Source of the DNA: JARRLC01 sp037387425
Lineage (GTDB): Bacteria; Pseudomonadota; Alphaproteobacteria; Rhizobiales; Rhodomicrobiaceae
Assembly: GCA_037387425.1 (NCBI GenBank)
Contig: JARRLC010000002.1
Coordinates: 1 to 64,000, forward strand
Reading direction: 5' to 3'
DNA: 64,000 nt
Position numbers and translations under genes: made by a program. The notes under the pieces are model-generated. The model was given only the letters and a program-made list of their open reading frames with translations. It was not told the origin of the DNA and searched no databases. Below, one piece after another: positions 33,851-42,778 of this stretch; the stretch's first letter is position 1; every line of letters begins with the position of its first letter.

Positions 33851-35470
33851 ATGAACGCTATGCCGTCTCGTTTTTTGAAATCGTTAGCCGCCGTTGTTCT
33901 GGCGCTCGCGGCGCTTTTTTCCTTCAACTTTGCTGCTAAGGCAAAAACGCTTGTTTATTGCATCGCCGAAGATCCTGACACTTTCCGCCCAGCCGCCAGC
34001 CTCACCCCAGCTTCGTTCGAGGTCACTCACCAGATTTACGATAGGCTGGTCAGAATGGAGGCTTCAGGAGCGCGCGCGGTTTCCAGCCTTGCCGGGCATT
34101 GGCAGATGACCGAAGGCGGCAAGGTGTACACCTTCCATTTACGGCAGGGGGCGAATTGGCACGGCACGCCCAATTTCCACCCGACGCGCCAATTCAACGC
34201 GGACGATGTGATTTTCACGCTGGAACGGCTGACCAAGCCTGACCATCCGTATTACAATGCTCCGGTTCCAGGAGGTTTCGACAACGTCGCGTTCGCCAAG
34301 CTCATAGAATCGATCGAGAAGGTGGACGATTATACCGTCCGCGTGACATTAACTTCCCCGAACGGGCCTTTCCTTGCCACTCTGGGCACCGATTATCTTA
34401 GTATTCAGTCAAAAGAATACGCTGACCAGCTTCTAAAGGCTGGTACGCCTGAAAAGTTCGATCTGGAACCGGTCGGAACAGGGCCTTTCGTCTTGGCCAA
34501 ACACCGTAAAGGTGAAGGCTTGCATTTCGTAGTCTTTCCAAAATACTGGGCCTGGCCACCAGTAATCGACGATCTCATTTTCATTGTTGAGCCCGATCCC
34601 TCCGCTAGATGGCAAAAAGTGCAAAAAGGCGACTGCCATATCATGTCGCAGCCAAACCCCGCCGATTTGGAAGCCATCAAGAACAACGACGACGTACAAC
34701 TCACCTCGTGGGTTGGGTCGAACATTCAATATCTGACGTTCAACGCTGAGAAAAAACCCTTCGACAATATCCGGGTGCGCAGGGCGATAAACTTAGCGCT
34801 CAATAAAGAGGCCCTCGTCAAGGAAGTGTACGGAGATAAGGCCAAGATCGCGACGACAAGCATTCCGTCCACAATGTGGTCTTTCAACAAAGCCGTGAAG
34901 AACGACCCGTATTACCCAAGCCCCGCCAAAAAGCTCTTAACCGAGGCTGGGCAGAAAGGCGGCTTTCCCACAGAACTCTTGATTACGCCATCGTGGCAAC
35001 CTGGAGCGGAAGCCGCGCAGAAAGTCGCCGAAATAGTGCGTAAAAATCTCGCAGAAATTGGCGTGCAGGTTGAAATCAAATCGGTCGATGCAGCGGAGTT
35101 CTATAAGCGGATCAATAACGGCGAACACCAGATGGCGCTGATACACTTCATGAGTATTAACGCCGATCCGGACAGCATCTTGCGCGCGCCTCTCACCTGC
35201 GAAAACGACAAGCCTGTGCCTGGCAATACCGCTCGCTGGTGCGACAGTGACTATCAGCGACTTACGGCCAACGCCCAAAAGAATGCCTATTACGGCGAAC
35301 GTGGCTTGCTTTATCAGCGGGCGCAGGCAATCTTGAAGCGGAAAATGCCATGGATACCCTTGGCGCATATCCTGTACAGAGACGTGGTGCGCAAGGAAAT
35401 CGAAGGATATAAGCCGTCGATGTTCATATCGCACGACTTTGCCCGTTATAGACTGAGACCACACAAATAA
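33851..35470 (+). CDS. ABC transporter oligopeptide/dipeptide-binding protein (family 5)
   Basis: A 539-residue periplasmic binding protein of the DppA/OppA type. Signal peptide to about residue 32 (AAKAKT), then LVYCIAEDPDTFRPA, VTHQIYDRLVRM, the conserved FTLERLTKPDHP and GTGPFVLAKHRKGE, and VRRAINLALNKEALV. The ligand may be a peptide or another small molecule. No permease or ATPase genes are next to it, so it is an orphan component. A strong hairpin follows the stop. Confidence 0.92.
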   Translation: MNAMPSRFLKSLAAVVLALAALFSFNFAAKAKTLVYCIAEDPDTFRPAASLTPASFEVTHQIYDRLVRMEASGARAVSSLAGHWQMTEGGKVYTFHLRQGANWHGTPNFHPTRQFNADDVIFTLERLTKPDHPYYNAPVPGGFDNVAFAKLIESIEKVDDYTVRVTLTSPNGPFLATLGTDYLSIQSKEYADQLLKAGTPEKFDLEPVGTGPFVLAKHRKGEGLHFVVFPKYWAWPPVIDDLIFIVEPDPSARWQKVQKGDCHIMSQPNPADLEAIKNNDDVQLTSWVGSNIQYLTFNAEKKPFDNIRVRRAINLALNKEALVKEVYGDKAKIATTSIPSTMWSFNKAVKNDPYYPSPAKKLLTEAGQKGGFPTELLITPSWQPGAEAAQKVAEIVRKNLAEIGVQVEIKSVDAAEFYKRINNGEHQMALIHFMSINADPDSILRAPLTCENDKPVPGNTARWCDSDYQRLTANAQKNAYYGERGLLYQRAQAILKRKMPWIPLAHILYRDVVRKEIEGYKPSMFISHDFARYRLRPHK

Positions 35471-35482
35471 CAGAGCCATGAA

Positions 35483-35520
35483 GAAAGCATATCTTCGCAA
35501 GAAAGCGGGGATATGCTTTC
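35483..35520 (+). terminator. 11-bp hairpin after the oligopeptide-binding protein gene
   Basis: GAAAGCATATC (35483-35493) pairs exactly with GATATGCTTTC (35510-35520). It sits between two convergent genes and may serve both; no long T-run is seen. Confidence 0.55.
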
Positions 35521-35540
35521 AGCTTCAATGGATTCCGGCA

Positions 35541-36794
35541 TTATCCTGCACCCTGCTCAAACAGTGATGCGCCATCCTTCCAGCGCTGCATGAGAACAAA
35601 TGCAGCGGCAACGCCAATTACGCCCAGCGCCACCATGACAAGATAAGCCTGGCCATGCAGCTTGCTGTAAAGCGGTCCGGCGGCGAGTTGCATAAGCCCC
35701 ATGGCGATTCCCCCCGTTGCTGCGGCATAGATCCCTTGCGCGGTAAGTGAAATGCGCTCTGGCACAGCCTGACGCAAAAACTGCATGGCGCCGTAATGCG
35801 TGGCGCCAAAGGTCAGTCCATGCAGGCATTGCAGCACGAAAAGCGCGGCAAGCGGCGGATCGAACGCTGTGCACGCCCAGCGCAGCATCGCGGCGGCGCC
35901 CCCCACAAAGATGAACTGTATAGCTCCAAAACGACCACCTAAACGTCCGGCGAAGATAAACAGCACAATCTCAGCTACAACCCCAATAGCCCAGAGAAAG
36001 CCAATCATCGCGGGCGAAATGCCAATAGCTTTCCAATGGATAGAGCCAAATACGTAATATACGGCATGTGCAGACTGAATAGCTCCAGCGGCAACCAGTA
36101 ACAGCCAGAATTCTACAGAACGAAGCAATTGCCGGATATCAGCGAAGCGCATAGTTTTCGCTTGGGAAGGGGCAGTTTCTTTAGGTGAAGTTGCATCTTT
36201 TGTAGCGGATGATCCACTCTTCGGATCAAGCAAGAACTGAGAGACGATAAAAGCAGTCCCCACCGCGCCAATATACAGCCAGATCACCGAGTGCGCGCCG
36301 AATGCTTCAACGACCATGCCGCCGCCAACCGCCATGGCGATGAAGCTCGCCGATCCCCAGAGCCGGACGCGTCCATAATCGCAATGACCAGCTTTAACGC
36401 CCAATATTGCAAGCGCTTCGGTAAGCGGAATGATCGTAACCCAGCCTAGCGCATAAGCCAGGAAGATAGAAAAAAACACAACAAAACTATCGATGGTTGG
36501 AAAAAACACGCATAATGCAAATGATAGCGTACATAGTATTTTCAAAAAAAGTGCGGGCTTTTTATAGTAATCAGCGAAGCTCATCACAAAAGGAACAAAG
36601 AGCGGACGAAGTATTGCTGGAGCCGCATACAATAATGAAATCTGCTCTGGTGTAAAACCACGCCACTTAAGCCAAAGTGGAAGCAGAGTTAAATAGCACC
36701 CTCCGACTAGAAAAACAGCAACATAAAACGCACCGAGACGTATCGTAAAAGCATTTCCCTGCTGTTGCCTCGCCAGATCATTTACGCAAGGCAT
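35541..36794 (-). CDS. MFS transporter (MFS_1-like, HcaT/NupG-type permease)
   Basis: A 417-residue major facilitator with twelve predicted helices in two halves split by a Ser/Thr/Lys-rich loop (LDPKSGSSATKDATSPKE). The FTPEQISLLYAAPAILRPL and YGRVRLWGSASFI segments match the phenylpropionate permease (HcaT)-like branch, whose substrates are mostly unproven. ATG 36794 is used; a GTG three bases earlier is in frame. It is divergent from the helical unknown at 36888. Confidence 0.85.
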   Translation of the reverse strand: MPCVNDLARQQQGNAFTIRLGAFYVAVFLVGGCYLTLLPLWLKWRGFTPEQISLLYAAPAILRPLFVPFVMSFADYYKKPALFLKILCTLSFALCVFFPTIDSFVVFFSIFLAYALGWVTIIPLTEALAILGVKAGHCDYGRVRLWGSASFIAMAVGGGMVVEAFGAHSVIWLYIGAVGTAFIVSQFLLDPKSGSSATKDATSPKETAPSQAKTMRFADIRQLLRSVEFWLLLVAAGAIQSAHAVYYVFGSIHWKAIGISPAMIGFLWAIGVVAEIVLFIFAGRLGGRFGAIQFIFVGGAAAMLRWACTAFDPPLAALFVLQCLHGLTFGATHYGAMQFLRQAVPERISLTAQGIYAAATGGIAMGLMQLAAGPLYSKLHGQAYLVMVALGVIGVAAAFVLMQRWKDGASLFEQGAG

Positions 36795-36887
36795 CACGAA
36801 TTAAACCAATCGCTAACATATTACCCTCATAGTACGCAGCCGGAGCCTTACTCCCTTTCCGAACGAATAAAAAGTGCAAAGTCGGCG

Positions 36888-37667
36888 ATGCAACCACGTT
36901 TGCCACAGATAGCGTCACTCACTGCAGACTATGACGCGATAGAACAAGCCATCCGCGAAACCAGCCGCGGCCGTTGGTTTCTTGCGGCCTATCTGGAACG
37001 CAACCGTTCCGCGGAAACGCATATGTTGCTTGACGCCATCGGCAAGCTCGAACGATCTATGCGCGACAACGGCCATATCGCTGACGCCATGGCGCCAGCG
37101 GATACGCTAATGGATCTACGCGGCGCCATTATGCACGCACGCGAAGATATCGCCCAAACGCGCAAACGCAGCGGATCGCCAACATGGCTGCCTGTTCCGC
37201 GCTTTACTTTTGAAAGCCTTACCGACGAAATCACCGATGAAACGCGCGCCATACGCGCTGCCGCCGCCAATTTACAAACAGCGGTTACAGCTTTGCGTAC
37301 GGCGGGGGTTTTCCAAGGCGTTGCACAGCAGGTTGGAGATAGGGTTGAAGATATCGTAACAGCGTGTGACGCCCAGGACACCGCAATGAAAAGCATGGAT
37401 CGCTTAGCGAGGCTGGTAAGCGAACTGGAAGCTGAAATAATGGGCACGCTCGATGGTGAAAACGCGGCAACGGCTATGCCAGGCACGCCTTTCGCTTCCA
37501 CGTCTTGCGACACGGTGCAATTTCCGGAAGCCTCCGCGCTGGCCCAGGAGACTATGGACCCAGCTTTCACCATCCCCGATGAAGTGGTGCTTGAGCTTTC
37601 CGAAGCGCTGGCTGAGTGTTTCGAAGACGACAATGAAGACGACGAGCCGTTTCCAAGATTCCGCTAA
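36888..37667 (+). CDS. Conserved alphaproteobacterial helical protein of unknown function
   Basis: About 259 residues, mostly helical. The N-terminal LTADYDAIEQAIRETSRGRWFL...LERNRSAETHMLLDAIGKLE region is a pattern I associate with uncharacterised alphaproteobacterial proteins. The middle holds long amphipathic helices (LQTAVTALRTAG, VGDRVEDIVTACDAQD) reminiscent of a four-helix CheZ-like phosphatase, without proof. The end is strongly acidic (ECFEDDNEDDEPF). The start at ATG 36888 avoids overlap with the divergent MFS promoter; the frame is open further upstream. Function is not claimed. Confidence 0.65.
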   Translation: MQPRLPQIASLTADYDAIEQAIRETSRGRWFLAAYLERNRSAETHMLLDAIGKLERSMRDNGHIADAMAPADTLMDLRGAIMHAREDIAQTRKRSGSPTWLPVPRFTFESLTDEITDETRAIRAAAANLQTAVTALRTAGVFQGVAQQVGDRVEDIVTACDAQDTAMKSMDRLARLVSELEAEIMGTLDGENAATAMPGTPFASTSCDTVQFPEASALAQETMDPAFTIPDEVVLELSEALAECFEDDNEDDEPFPRFR

Positions 37668-37722
37668 GTCTTCTTATTTACTGCTCTGCAATTCACTTTA
37701 ATTCCACTAATCCCCGAGCGTT

Positions 37723-38508
37723 TCAACGCAATTCAGCCCAGATTGGCACATGATCGGATGGTTTTGCCTTCCCACGCATGTGTTTGTCGATGCCGGTGCT
37801 AACAAGCCGGTCCGCTGCCTCTGGCGAAAGCAAGAGATGGTCGATTCGTAACCCGTTATTTTTCTGCCAAGCCCCTGCCTGATAATCCCAAAATGTATAT
37901 CGCTGCGGCTCATTGTCACACGCACGAAAAGCATCTTGCAACCCTAGATGGATTATGCCGTGAAACACCCGCCGCGTCTCTAACTTGTATAACGCATCGC
38001 CTTCCCAAGCTTGAGGAGCATATACATCTTGAGCTGTGGGGATGACGTTATAATCTCCTGCTAAAACCAGCGCCTCCTCATAGGAAAGCAGAGATGAAAC
38101 ATGACTTTTTAACGCTTTCATCCACGATAATTTATATTCATACTTAACCCCATCTGCCGGGTTGCCATTTGGTAAATATATCGATGCGATACGAATTGCT
38201 TCATTAGGCAACGAAACCACGGCTTCAACATAACGCGCCTGTTCATCATCGGGAAAAGTGGGGAGCCCCGTGATGATGTCACTAAGTGGCCATTTCGACA
38301 ATAAGGCCACCCCATTATAGGTTTTCTGCCCATGGACGGCAGTGTTGTAGCCCTTATCTTCAAAAATCGAATACGGGAACTTAGTTTCCTGACACTTCAA
38401 TTCTTGGAGACATACAACATCCGGCTGATTTTCATCAATCCATTCCGCTACAAGTTCTGACCGCACGGTAATAGAATTGACATTCCATGTTGCTATTTTA
38501 AATGACAT
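37723..38508 (-). CDS. xth: Exodeoxyribonuclease III
   Basis: A 261-residue endonuclease/exonuclease/phosphatase-fold enzyme of the ExoIII (Xth) family, an AP endonuclease in base excision repair. Motifs: ATWNVNSI, LQELKCQ with the metal-binding Glu, VLAGDYNVIP, WDYQAGAW and the terminal SDHVPIWAEL with catalytic Asp-His. Normal length. Divergent from the polysaccharide deacetylase gene. Confidence 0.95.
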   Translation of the reverse strand: MSFKIATWNVNSITVRSELVAEWIDENQPDVVCLQELKCQETKFPYSIFEDKGYNTAVHGQKTYNGVALLSKWPLSDIITGLPTFPDDEQARYVEAVVSLPNEAIRIASIYLPNGNPADGVKYEYKLSWMKALKSHVSSLLSYEEALVLAGDYNVIPTAQDVYAPQAWEGDALYKLETRRVFHGIIHLGLQDAFRACDNEPQRYTFWDYQAGAWQKNNGLRIDHLLLSPEAADRLVSTGIDKHMRGKAKPSDHVPIWAELR

Positions 38509-38660
38509 CTCGGATCGCCATCTTGATGGCCTCAGCTGTAGCGCTAAATCAACAGCTCTCAGGCAACTTTAGCATTGCGGCATTTATGACTTGTTTCTGC
38601 CACGCTGCACAGCAGAATATCAAAATGGTAGAGGGAGTCCGGGTGCAGGAAGGTCAGCAT

Positions 38661-39764
38661 ATGAAGCGCGTATTATCAGTTATCTCGTTCGTAGCATTGT
38701 TCGCCAGCGGCAGTGTTGCAGTGCAAGCTGCAGATTGCGCGGACGATCCTCGGACGACTGGCCTGTCCAGAACCATCGCGATCAATGCTGAAGGCGGCGG
38801 GTTTTATGGCCGCCTGCAATACAAAAAGACAGCACCTCTACGCAACAAAGAAGTCGTCATCACCTTCGACGACGGCCCTCACGCGACCAACACCAAGACC
38901 ATTCTTGATGCACTCGACCGCCACTGCGTAAAGGCTACGTTCTTCACGGTTGGCCGCATGGCGCTCTATCACAAGAAAACGCTGAGGGAAATCGCCAGAC
39001 GCGGGCATACCATCGGCACACATACTTTCGCGCACCCTCGCAATGCAGGCAAAATGCCTTTCGAAGACGCCAAAGTCGAAATTGAAAAAGGCTTTGTCGC
39101 AACTTCGCAGGCGCTCGGCACGCCGGTTGCGCCATTTTTCCGCTTCCCTGGCCTGAACCACTCAAAAGAGCTAAACGCCTACCTCGCCAAGCGTAATATC
39201 AGCGTGTGGTCAGTCGATGTCGTGTCCGGCGACACATATCCTGGCATGACGCCGGAAAAACTTGTCCGCTCTGCCATGGGACGCCTGCGCAAAATGAAAC
39301 GTGGCATCGTGCTGTTCCACGACCTGAAAAAGGTAACAGCAGATTCGCTTGACCTCTTCCTCACGCAATTGGAATTGGAAGGCTTCAAGGTTGTACACGT
39401 TGTGTCAAATTCGTCCTATAAGGCCGATCCAATGCTTATGGCCCGTTTGGACATGTCCAAGCACGCTCTGGAAAAAACCAAATTTACAGCTCTCGCGCTT
39501 GAGGGCGATGTCATGCCCGACCAAAAGAACCTTATGAATGCAGGCGAAGTGGATATTCTGAAGACAGAATTCATCCACATCGAATCGTCGGCAAAACGGG
39601 ATGGCGAACCTGCCGCGGCCTCTACAAATACTCAGCCGCGCCATTGGAGGCGTGAGAGCATGGCTGTTCCGCTGCCGGAAATGGCGCCTAATCGCGGAAT
39701 GGTTGTCAGCCACATGAACACCAGTAGCATGGTGATCAGAGATACTTCATTCCAGGATCAGTAA
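38661..39764 (+). CDS. Exported polysaccharide deacetylase with C-terminal extension
   Basis: About 367 residues. After a signal peptide (MKRVLSVISFVALFASGSVA, cleavage near VQA|AD) comes a complete NodB domain: ITFDDGPH (metal Asp pair), HTFAHPR (two His ligands), RFPGLN, and VWSVDVVSGD. About 120 residues follow the domain, ending in low-complexity sequence of unknown role. It probably modifies peptidoglycan or another surface glycan in the periplasm. AGGAAGG precedes ATG 38661. Its partial paralog is at the left edge of the window. Confidence 0.9.
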   Translation: MKRVLSVISFVALFASGSVAVQAADCADDPRTTGLSRTIAINAEGGGFYGRLQYKKTAPLRNKEVVITFDDGPHATNTKTILDALDRHCVKATFFTVGRMALYHKKTLREIARRGHTIGTHTFAHPRNAGKMPFEDAKVEIEKGFVATSQALGTPVAPFFRFPGLNHSKELNAYLAKRNISVWSVDVVSGDTYPGMTPEKLVRSAMGRLRKMKRGIVLFHDLKKVTADSLDLFLTQLELEGFKVVHVVSNSSYKADPMLMARLDMSKHALEKTKFTALALEGDVMPDQKNLMNAGEVDILKTEFIHIESSAKRDGEPAAASTNTQPRHWRRESMAVPLPEMAPNRGMVVSHMNTSSMVIRDTSFQDQ

Positions 39765-39768
39765 ACGG

Positions 39769-39784
39769 AAGGGGAAATCCCCTT
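39769..39784 (+). terminator. Short GC hairpin after polysaccharide deacetylase
   Basis: AAGGGG (39769-39774) pairs with CCCCTT (39779-39784) over a 4-nt loop, starting four bases after the stop codon and followed by TCGTCC. Termination strength is doubtful because the T-run is short. Confidence 0.4.
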
Positions 39785-39983
39785 TCGTCCTCAAAGGCTC
39801 CCAGGAGTGACAACTCCAACCATCAAATTTTTCTAAGAATTTAAGCAGATGCCGTTGCATTTTGTTTGCAATGACGCCAGCATCTCCGCGTGACTGATAT
39901 ATCCGATCAATAGAATTTCAATCCACAACGGATAGGCTCTTTGCGAAAGAACCTAAATATGCGTATGCGCAGGAGTTTTTCGC

Positions 39984-40403
39984 GTGCCATATACTGAGTG
40001 GACTGAAGAGCTAAGCGTTGGCGTCCCGATAATGGACGAAGAGCACAAAAAATGGCTCGGTATTCTCAATGAGATACATGACGCCCTAAAAACGAACGCC
40101 AATGCTGAAGTGATGCAAACCATCATTGGACGCATGCTTGAATACACCATCATGCACCTTACGCATGAAGAGATGTATATGCTTCACATTAAATATCCTT
40201 TATTTGAATCACATAGAGAAAAGCATAACGCCCTCATCCGAAAAATAGAGCTATTAGACTCCCGCTTAAAAGAAAAAAGCAACTTTCGCCTAACAATTGA
40301 CACGGTATTTCTTCTTAAAAACTGGCTCACCAACCATATCATGGTCGTCGATAAGAAATATAAGGAATATATTGAAGCTCTTAATAACGTCGAGGCGGAA
40401 TAG
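39984..40403 (+). CDS. Bacteriohemerythrin
   Basis: A 139-residue di-iron oxygen-binding protein. Iron ligands are in place: His in IMDEEHKKW (about residue 21), His and Glu in MHLTHEEMYM (about 57-61), the His pair in ESHREKH (about 77-81), and His/Asp in NHIMVVDKKY (about 117-122). Such proteins store or sense oxygen, or protect against nitric oxide. Start GTG 39984 is preceded by AGGAG. It is monocistronic. Confidence 0.93.
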   Translation: MPYTEWTEELSVGVPIMDEEHKKWLGILNEIHDALKTNANAEVMQTIIGRMLEYTIMHLTHEEMYMLHIKYPLFESHREKHNALIRKIELLDSRLKEKSNFRLTIDTVFLLKNWLTNHIMVVDKKYKEYIEALNNVEAE

Positions 40404-40453
40404 CGCAGTAATCGACCGATCACCGCTTCCCGCTCGCTAAGTAAAGCTAAGCT

Positions 40454-40654
40454 TCAGGCACGCAACGTAAAACGCCGTTTCAACGCCTTCCGCAACCCCT
40501 GCTTTTTCAGAACACGCCGCTTCACGCGCGGGAACAGGATAATATCCGCACTCCCTTCAGTCATCGCCGGATGCATACTCTTGTCTTCAGGCATGGGTGG
40601 GCGCGCAATGCACGCCGCATCCCGCCACAGGCGGAAATCGACGATGGTGCTCAT
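40454..40654 (-). CDS. Small hypothetical protein with DIILFPRVK motif
   Basis: A 66-residue frame, MSTIVDFRLWRD at the start and ADIILFPRVKRR near the end, a motif reminiscent of short alphaproteobacterial proteins with DIILFPGVR. The C-terminus is strongly basic. No good ribosome site precedes ATG 40654, and the frame is open to 40744. Function unknown; it may be a real small gene. Confidence 0.45.
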   Translation of the reverse strand: MSTIVDFRLWRDAACIARPPMPEDKSMHPAMTEGSADIILFPRVKRRVLKKQGLRKALKRRFTLRA

Positions 40655-40867
40655 GTGTAGCAGTCCAATTGTGGGATTTGTCCGGAACTCCCCGGCAGCC
40701 GAAGTATCGGGGTGCTCATCCGTTCGAGATCCATTAAAGCCCACGACGGCTAAGAAACAGTTAAGCTGCCCGGAAAATGCCGCAATTATTTACGTGAAAA
40801 TCCTTATACCAAAATTGATATCTCTGATTATGTCAAAACGCATCTAAGCACATCCTGACACGACAGC

Positions 40868-41224
40868 TCAGATATTTTCCTGCAACAGGTGAGCGTCGAG
40901 AAAATGCCTGCCTTCCCGGTCCTCGACCTCGACCACCCACATATCGTCATCAAAATCCGCCTGACGCACTAGATATCCTTCGGCATCAGCATCCGAGATG
41001 CGCTTGCCAGGAAACGCATCCATCCAGGTGCGCTCGTCGCTCGCCGTATCCAGCCCGGTAGGCGCAGGACGCCACACGCGTGCATATCCGTCCAGCGTAT
41101 TGATCTTGATGAATATCGCGCCCGCATCTTCATCGCCACGACGCGCCACAACAGCGGCCACGGGCGGCATCGCGTTCAGCCTACGGACATAGGCGCTAAC
41201 CCAGATGGAAGCCTTCAAGCGCAA
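40868..41224 (-). CDS. DUF1491 family protein
   Basis: A 118-residue cytosolic protein whose sequence fits DUF1491: KASIWVSAYVRRLNA at the start, ARRGDEDAGAIFIKINTLDG in the middle and DDMWVVEVEDREGRHFL near the end. The family is almost limited to alphaproteobacteria and has no known function. Start appears to be TTG 41224 after GGGGA; a second TTG lies two codons later. It is followed by the unknown small frame at 40454 and preceded by a peptidoglycan-binding protein gene in the same direction. Confidence 0.85.
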   Translation of the reverse strand: MRLKASIWVSAYVRRLNAMPPVAAVVARRGDEDAGAIFIKINTLDGYARVWRPAPTGLDTASDERTWMDAFPGKRISDADAEGYLVRQADFDDDMWVVEVEDREGRHFLDAHLLQENI

Positions 41225-41260
41225 TCGATCATCCCCACGAATACCAAATAATTTATGATT

Positions 41261-42022
41261 TTAGCTGTTGCCGGGAAAAGGTCGCCCGGCCACGATCACC
41301 ATTTCCAATAGCACGCGTTTGCTCAGATGGCCTGCGGCTTCCAAATGCCGGTCGTTTTCAAACCGCTTGATAGCATCGCGCGTTTTATCGTCGAGCGTGC
41401 CATTCACCGGTCCGGAGGTATAACCATATTTCGCAAGCATCTGCTGCACCTGGCTGACAAGCGTTTTGCGGCTTTCAAAACGCTCTGCTGCGCCCGGTCC
41501 CGAATTATCGCCAGCCGCACGCGCGAATATCAACGCCTTCAGCACAGCTTCCGACGCCTCACCGGACAGCGGCATGTTTTCATCGAACTCGTAAGCCAGA
41601 ATCGCCGCGCGGCAATCGCGCGTTAACACGCCGTCTTGCTCGCCAGAGAAATATCCGCGCTCGGTAAGTTCGCGTTGGATGTTCTTCACAAGCGCGCTGG
41701 GGGGAGGAGGCGTGGCGTCCTCCGGCTTTTTCGCCGCTGGTTTGCTGGCGTCCTCGCTGGAAGGCGCTGTTGCGGTTTCAGTTTCGGGCGTCTCGCTATC
41801 TGGCGTGGTGGGCTTCGTCTCCGCTTCAGACTCTGTCTCAGCTTCCGCCTCTGGCAATGCAGCCGTCGCGGACGCGCCATTAGTGCCCCCATCCGAACTG
41901 TCTCCAGCATGCGCCAACTGGCGGGGGGCTTCTTGCATATATAGCGCATTGGCTGTTATCGCGGCGGCGAGAGCCAAAAACGCAGCTACGGACAATCGCA
42001 AGCGAAACGGTGTCATGTTCAT
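41261..42022 (-). CDS. Membrane-anchored peptidoglycan-binding domain protein
   Basis: About 253 residues: one N-terminal transmembrane helix (LSVAAFLALAAAITANALY), a low-complexity Glu/Thr/Pro/Ala linker (about residues 45-110), then two PG_binding_1-type repeats (NIQRELTERGYFSGEQDG and VQQMLAKYGYTSGPVNG, each followed by a helix ending AILAYE or AIKRFE). It probably tethers to the cell wall. The frame could begin at 42058 (GTG) or 42016. 36 nt upstream of the DUF1491 gene, same strand. Confidence 0.85.
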   Translation of the reverse strand: MNMTPFRLRLSVAAFLALAAAITANALYMQEAPRQLAHAGDSSDGGTNGASATAALPEAEAETESEAETKPTTPDSETPETETATAPSSEDASKPAAKKPEDATPPPPSALVKNIQRELTERGYFSGEQDGVLTRDCRAAILAYEFDENMPLSGEASEAVLKALIFARAAGDNSGPGAAERFESRKTLVSQVQQMLAKYGYTSGPVNGTLDDKTRDAIKRFENDRHLEAAGHLSKRVLLEMVIVAGRPFPGNS

Positions 42023-42233
42023 AGGGTAAAAAAAGAACTCGGAACTACTAGCATTCACTGCCCCAAATCCTTACAAACGCAATGCAAATCAAGCGTTTGG
42101 TGGCTGCACATTTTTAGAAAAAAATTCGCCATTGATTTGACTGCAATTTAGAGTTGCACTGCTAAAAAGCTACCATAGTGGATCAAGCCTGATATTGAAC
42201 CACAGTTGTATAAGATCAGCGTAGGGCGGAACC

Positions 42234-42707
42234 ATGTTCTTCGTGAAAGTCGCTTTTTGGACGTTACTTATCCTTATTCTGTTGCCAAGCAACACACAGG
42301 AGAAGATGAACTTCTACAACACTGCGCAGCGTTCTGTTTCAGATGTTAGCCACTTCTGCGACCGCAACGCTGAGTTGTGCGAGAAGACGACCGAGTTCTT
42401 CACCGGCCTCTATCAGAAGCTGCTGACCACCACCGATATGATCGAAGAAACGCTCATAAACGCAGGCATTGGCGGCGATGTGCGGAGCTTGCAGTCTGAT
42501 GACCCGTTTACAGACAATTACCCGCAAGACTTCCAGCGGCCCCGGCCTCAGCGCCAAAGCAAGGGCGACAATCTGAGCAGCGCCGATATACCGTCCACGT
42601 CAAGCTTGCTGCGAAACTCGTCGCAGAACACGTTGACGCAGCAGGATCTAACGCCTACGTGGCATGGCCCCCGGCGTTATTCGTCACGTGGCCGCTATTA
42701 CCGCTAA
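42234..42707 (+). CDS. DUF5330 family small exported protein
   Basis: A 157-residue protein with an N-terminal hydrophobic helix (FFVKVAFWTLLILILLPS) and the conserved short core VSHFCDRNAELCEKT, matching DUF5330, an alphaproteobacterial family with two spaced cysteines. The C-terminal two thirds is Ser/Gln/Arg-rich and disordered-looking, ending in an Arg/Tyr tail. Function unknown. A hairpin terminator follows. Confidence 0.75.
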   Translation: MFFVKVAFWTLLILILLPSNTQEKMNFYNTAQRSVSDVSHFCDRNAELCEKTTEFFTGLYQKLLTTTDMIEETLINAGIGGDVRSLQSDDPFTDNYPQDFQRPRPQRQSKGDNLSSADIPSTSSLLRNSSQNTLTQQDLTPTWHGPRRYSSRGRYYR

Positions 42708-42743
42708 CGGCGCCACGCCGCCGCCGGACGCTCCCCACTTATT

Positions 42744-42777
42744 GCCCGCGTATCTCATTGTAATACGCGGGCTTTCT
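42744..42777 (+). terminator. Intrinsic terminator of the DUF5330 gene
   Basis: GCCCGCGTAT (42744-42753) pairs perfectly with ATACGCGGGC (42763-42772), followed by TTTCTATT. It lies immediately before the stop of the convergent ubiG gene and may act in both directions. Confidence 0.75.
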
Positions 42778-42778
42778 A

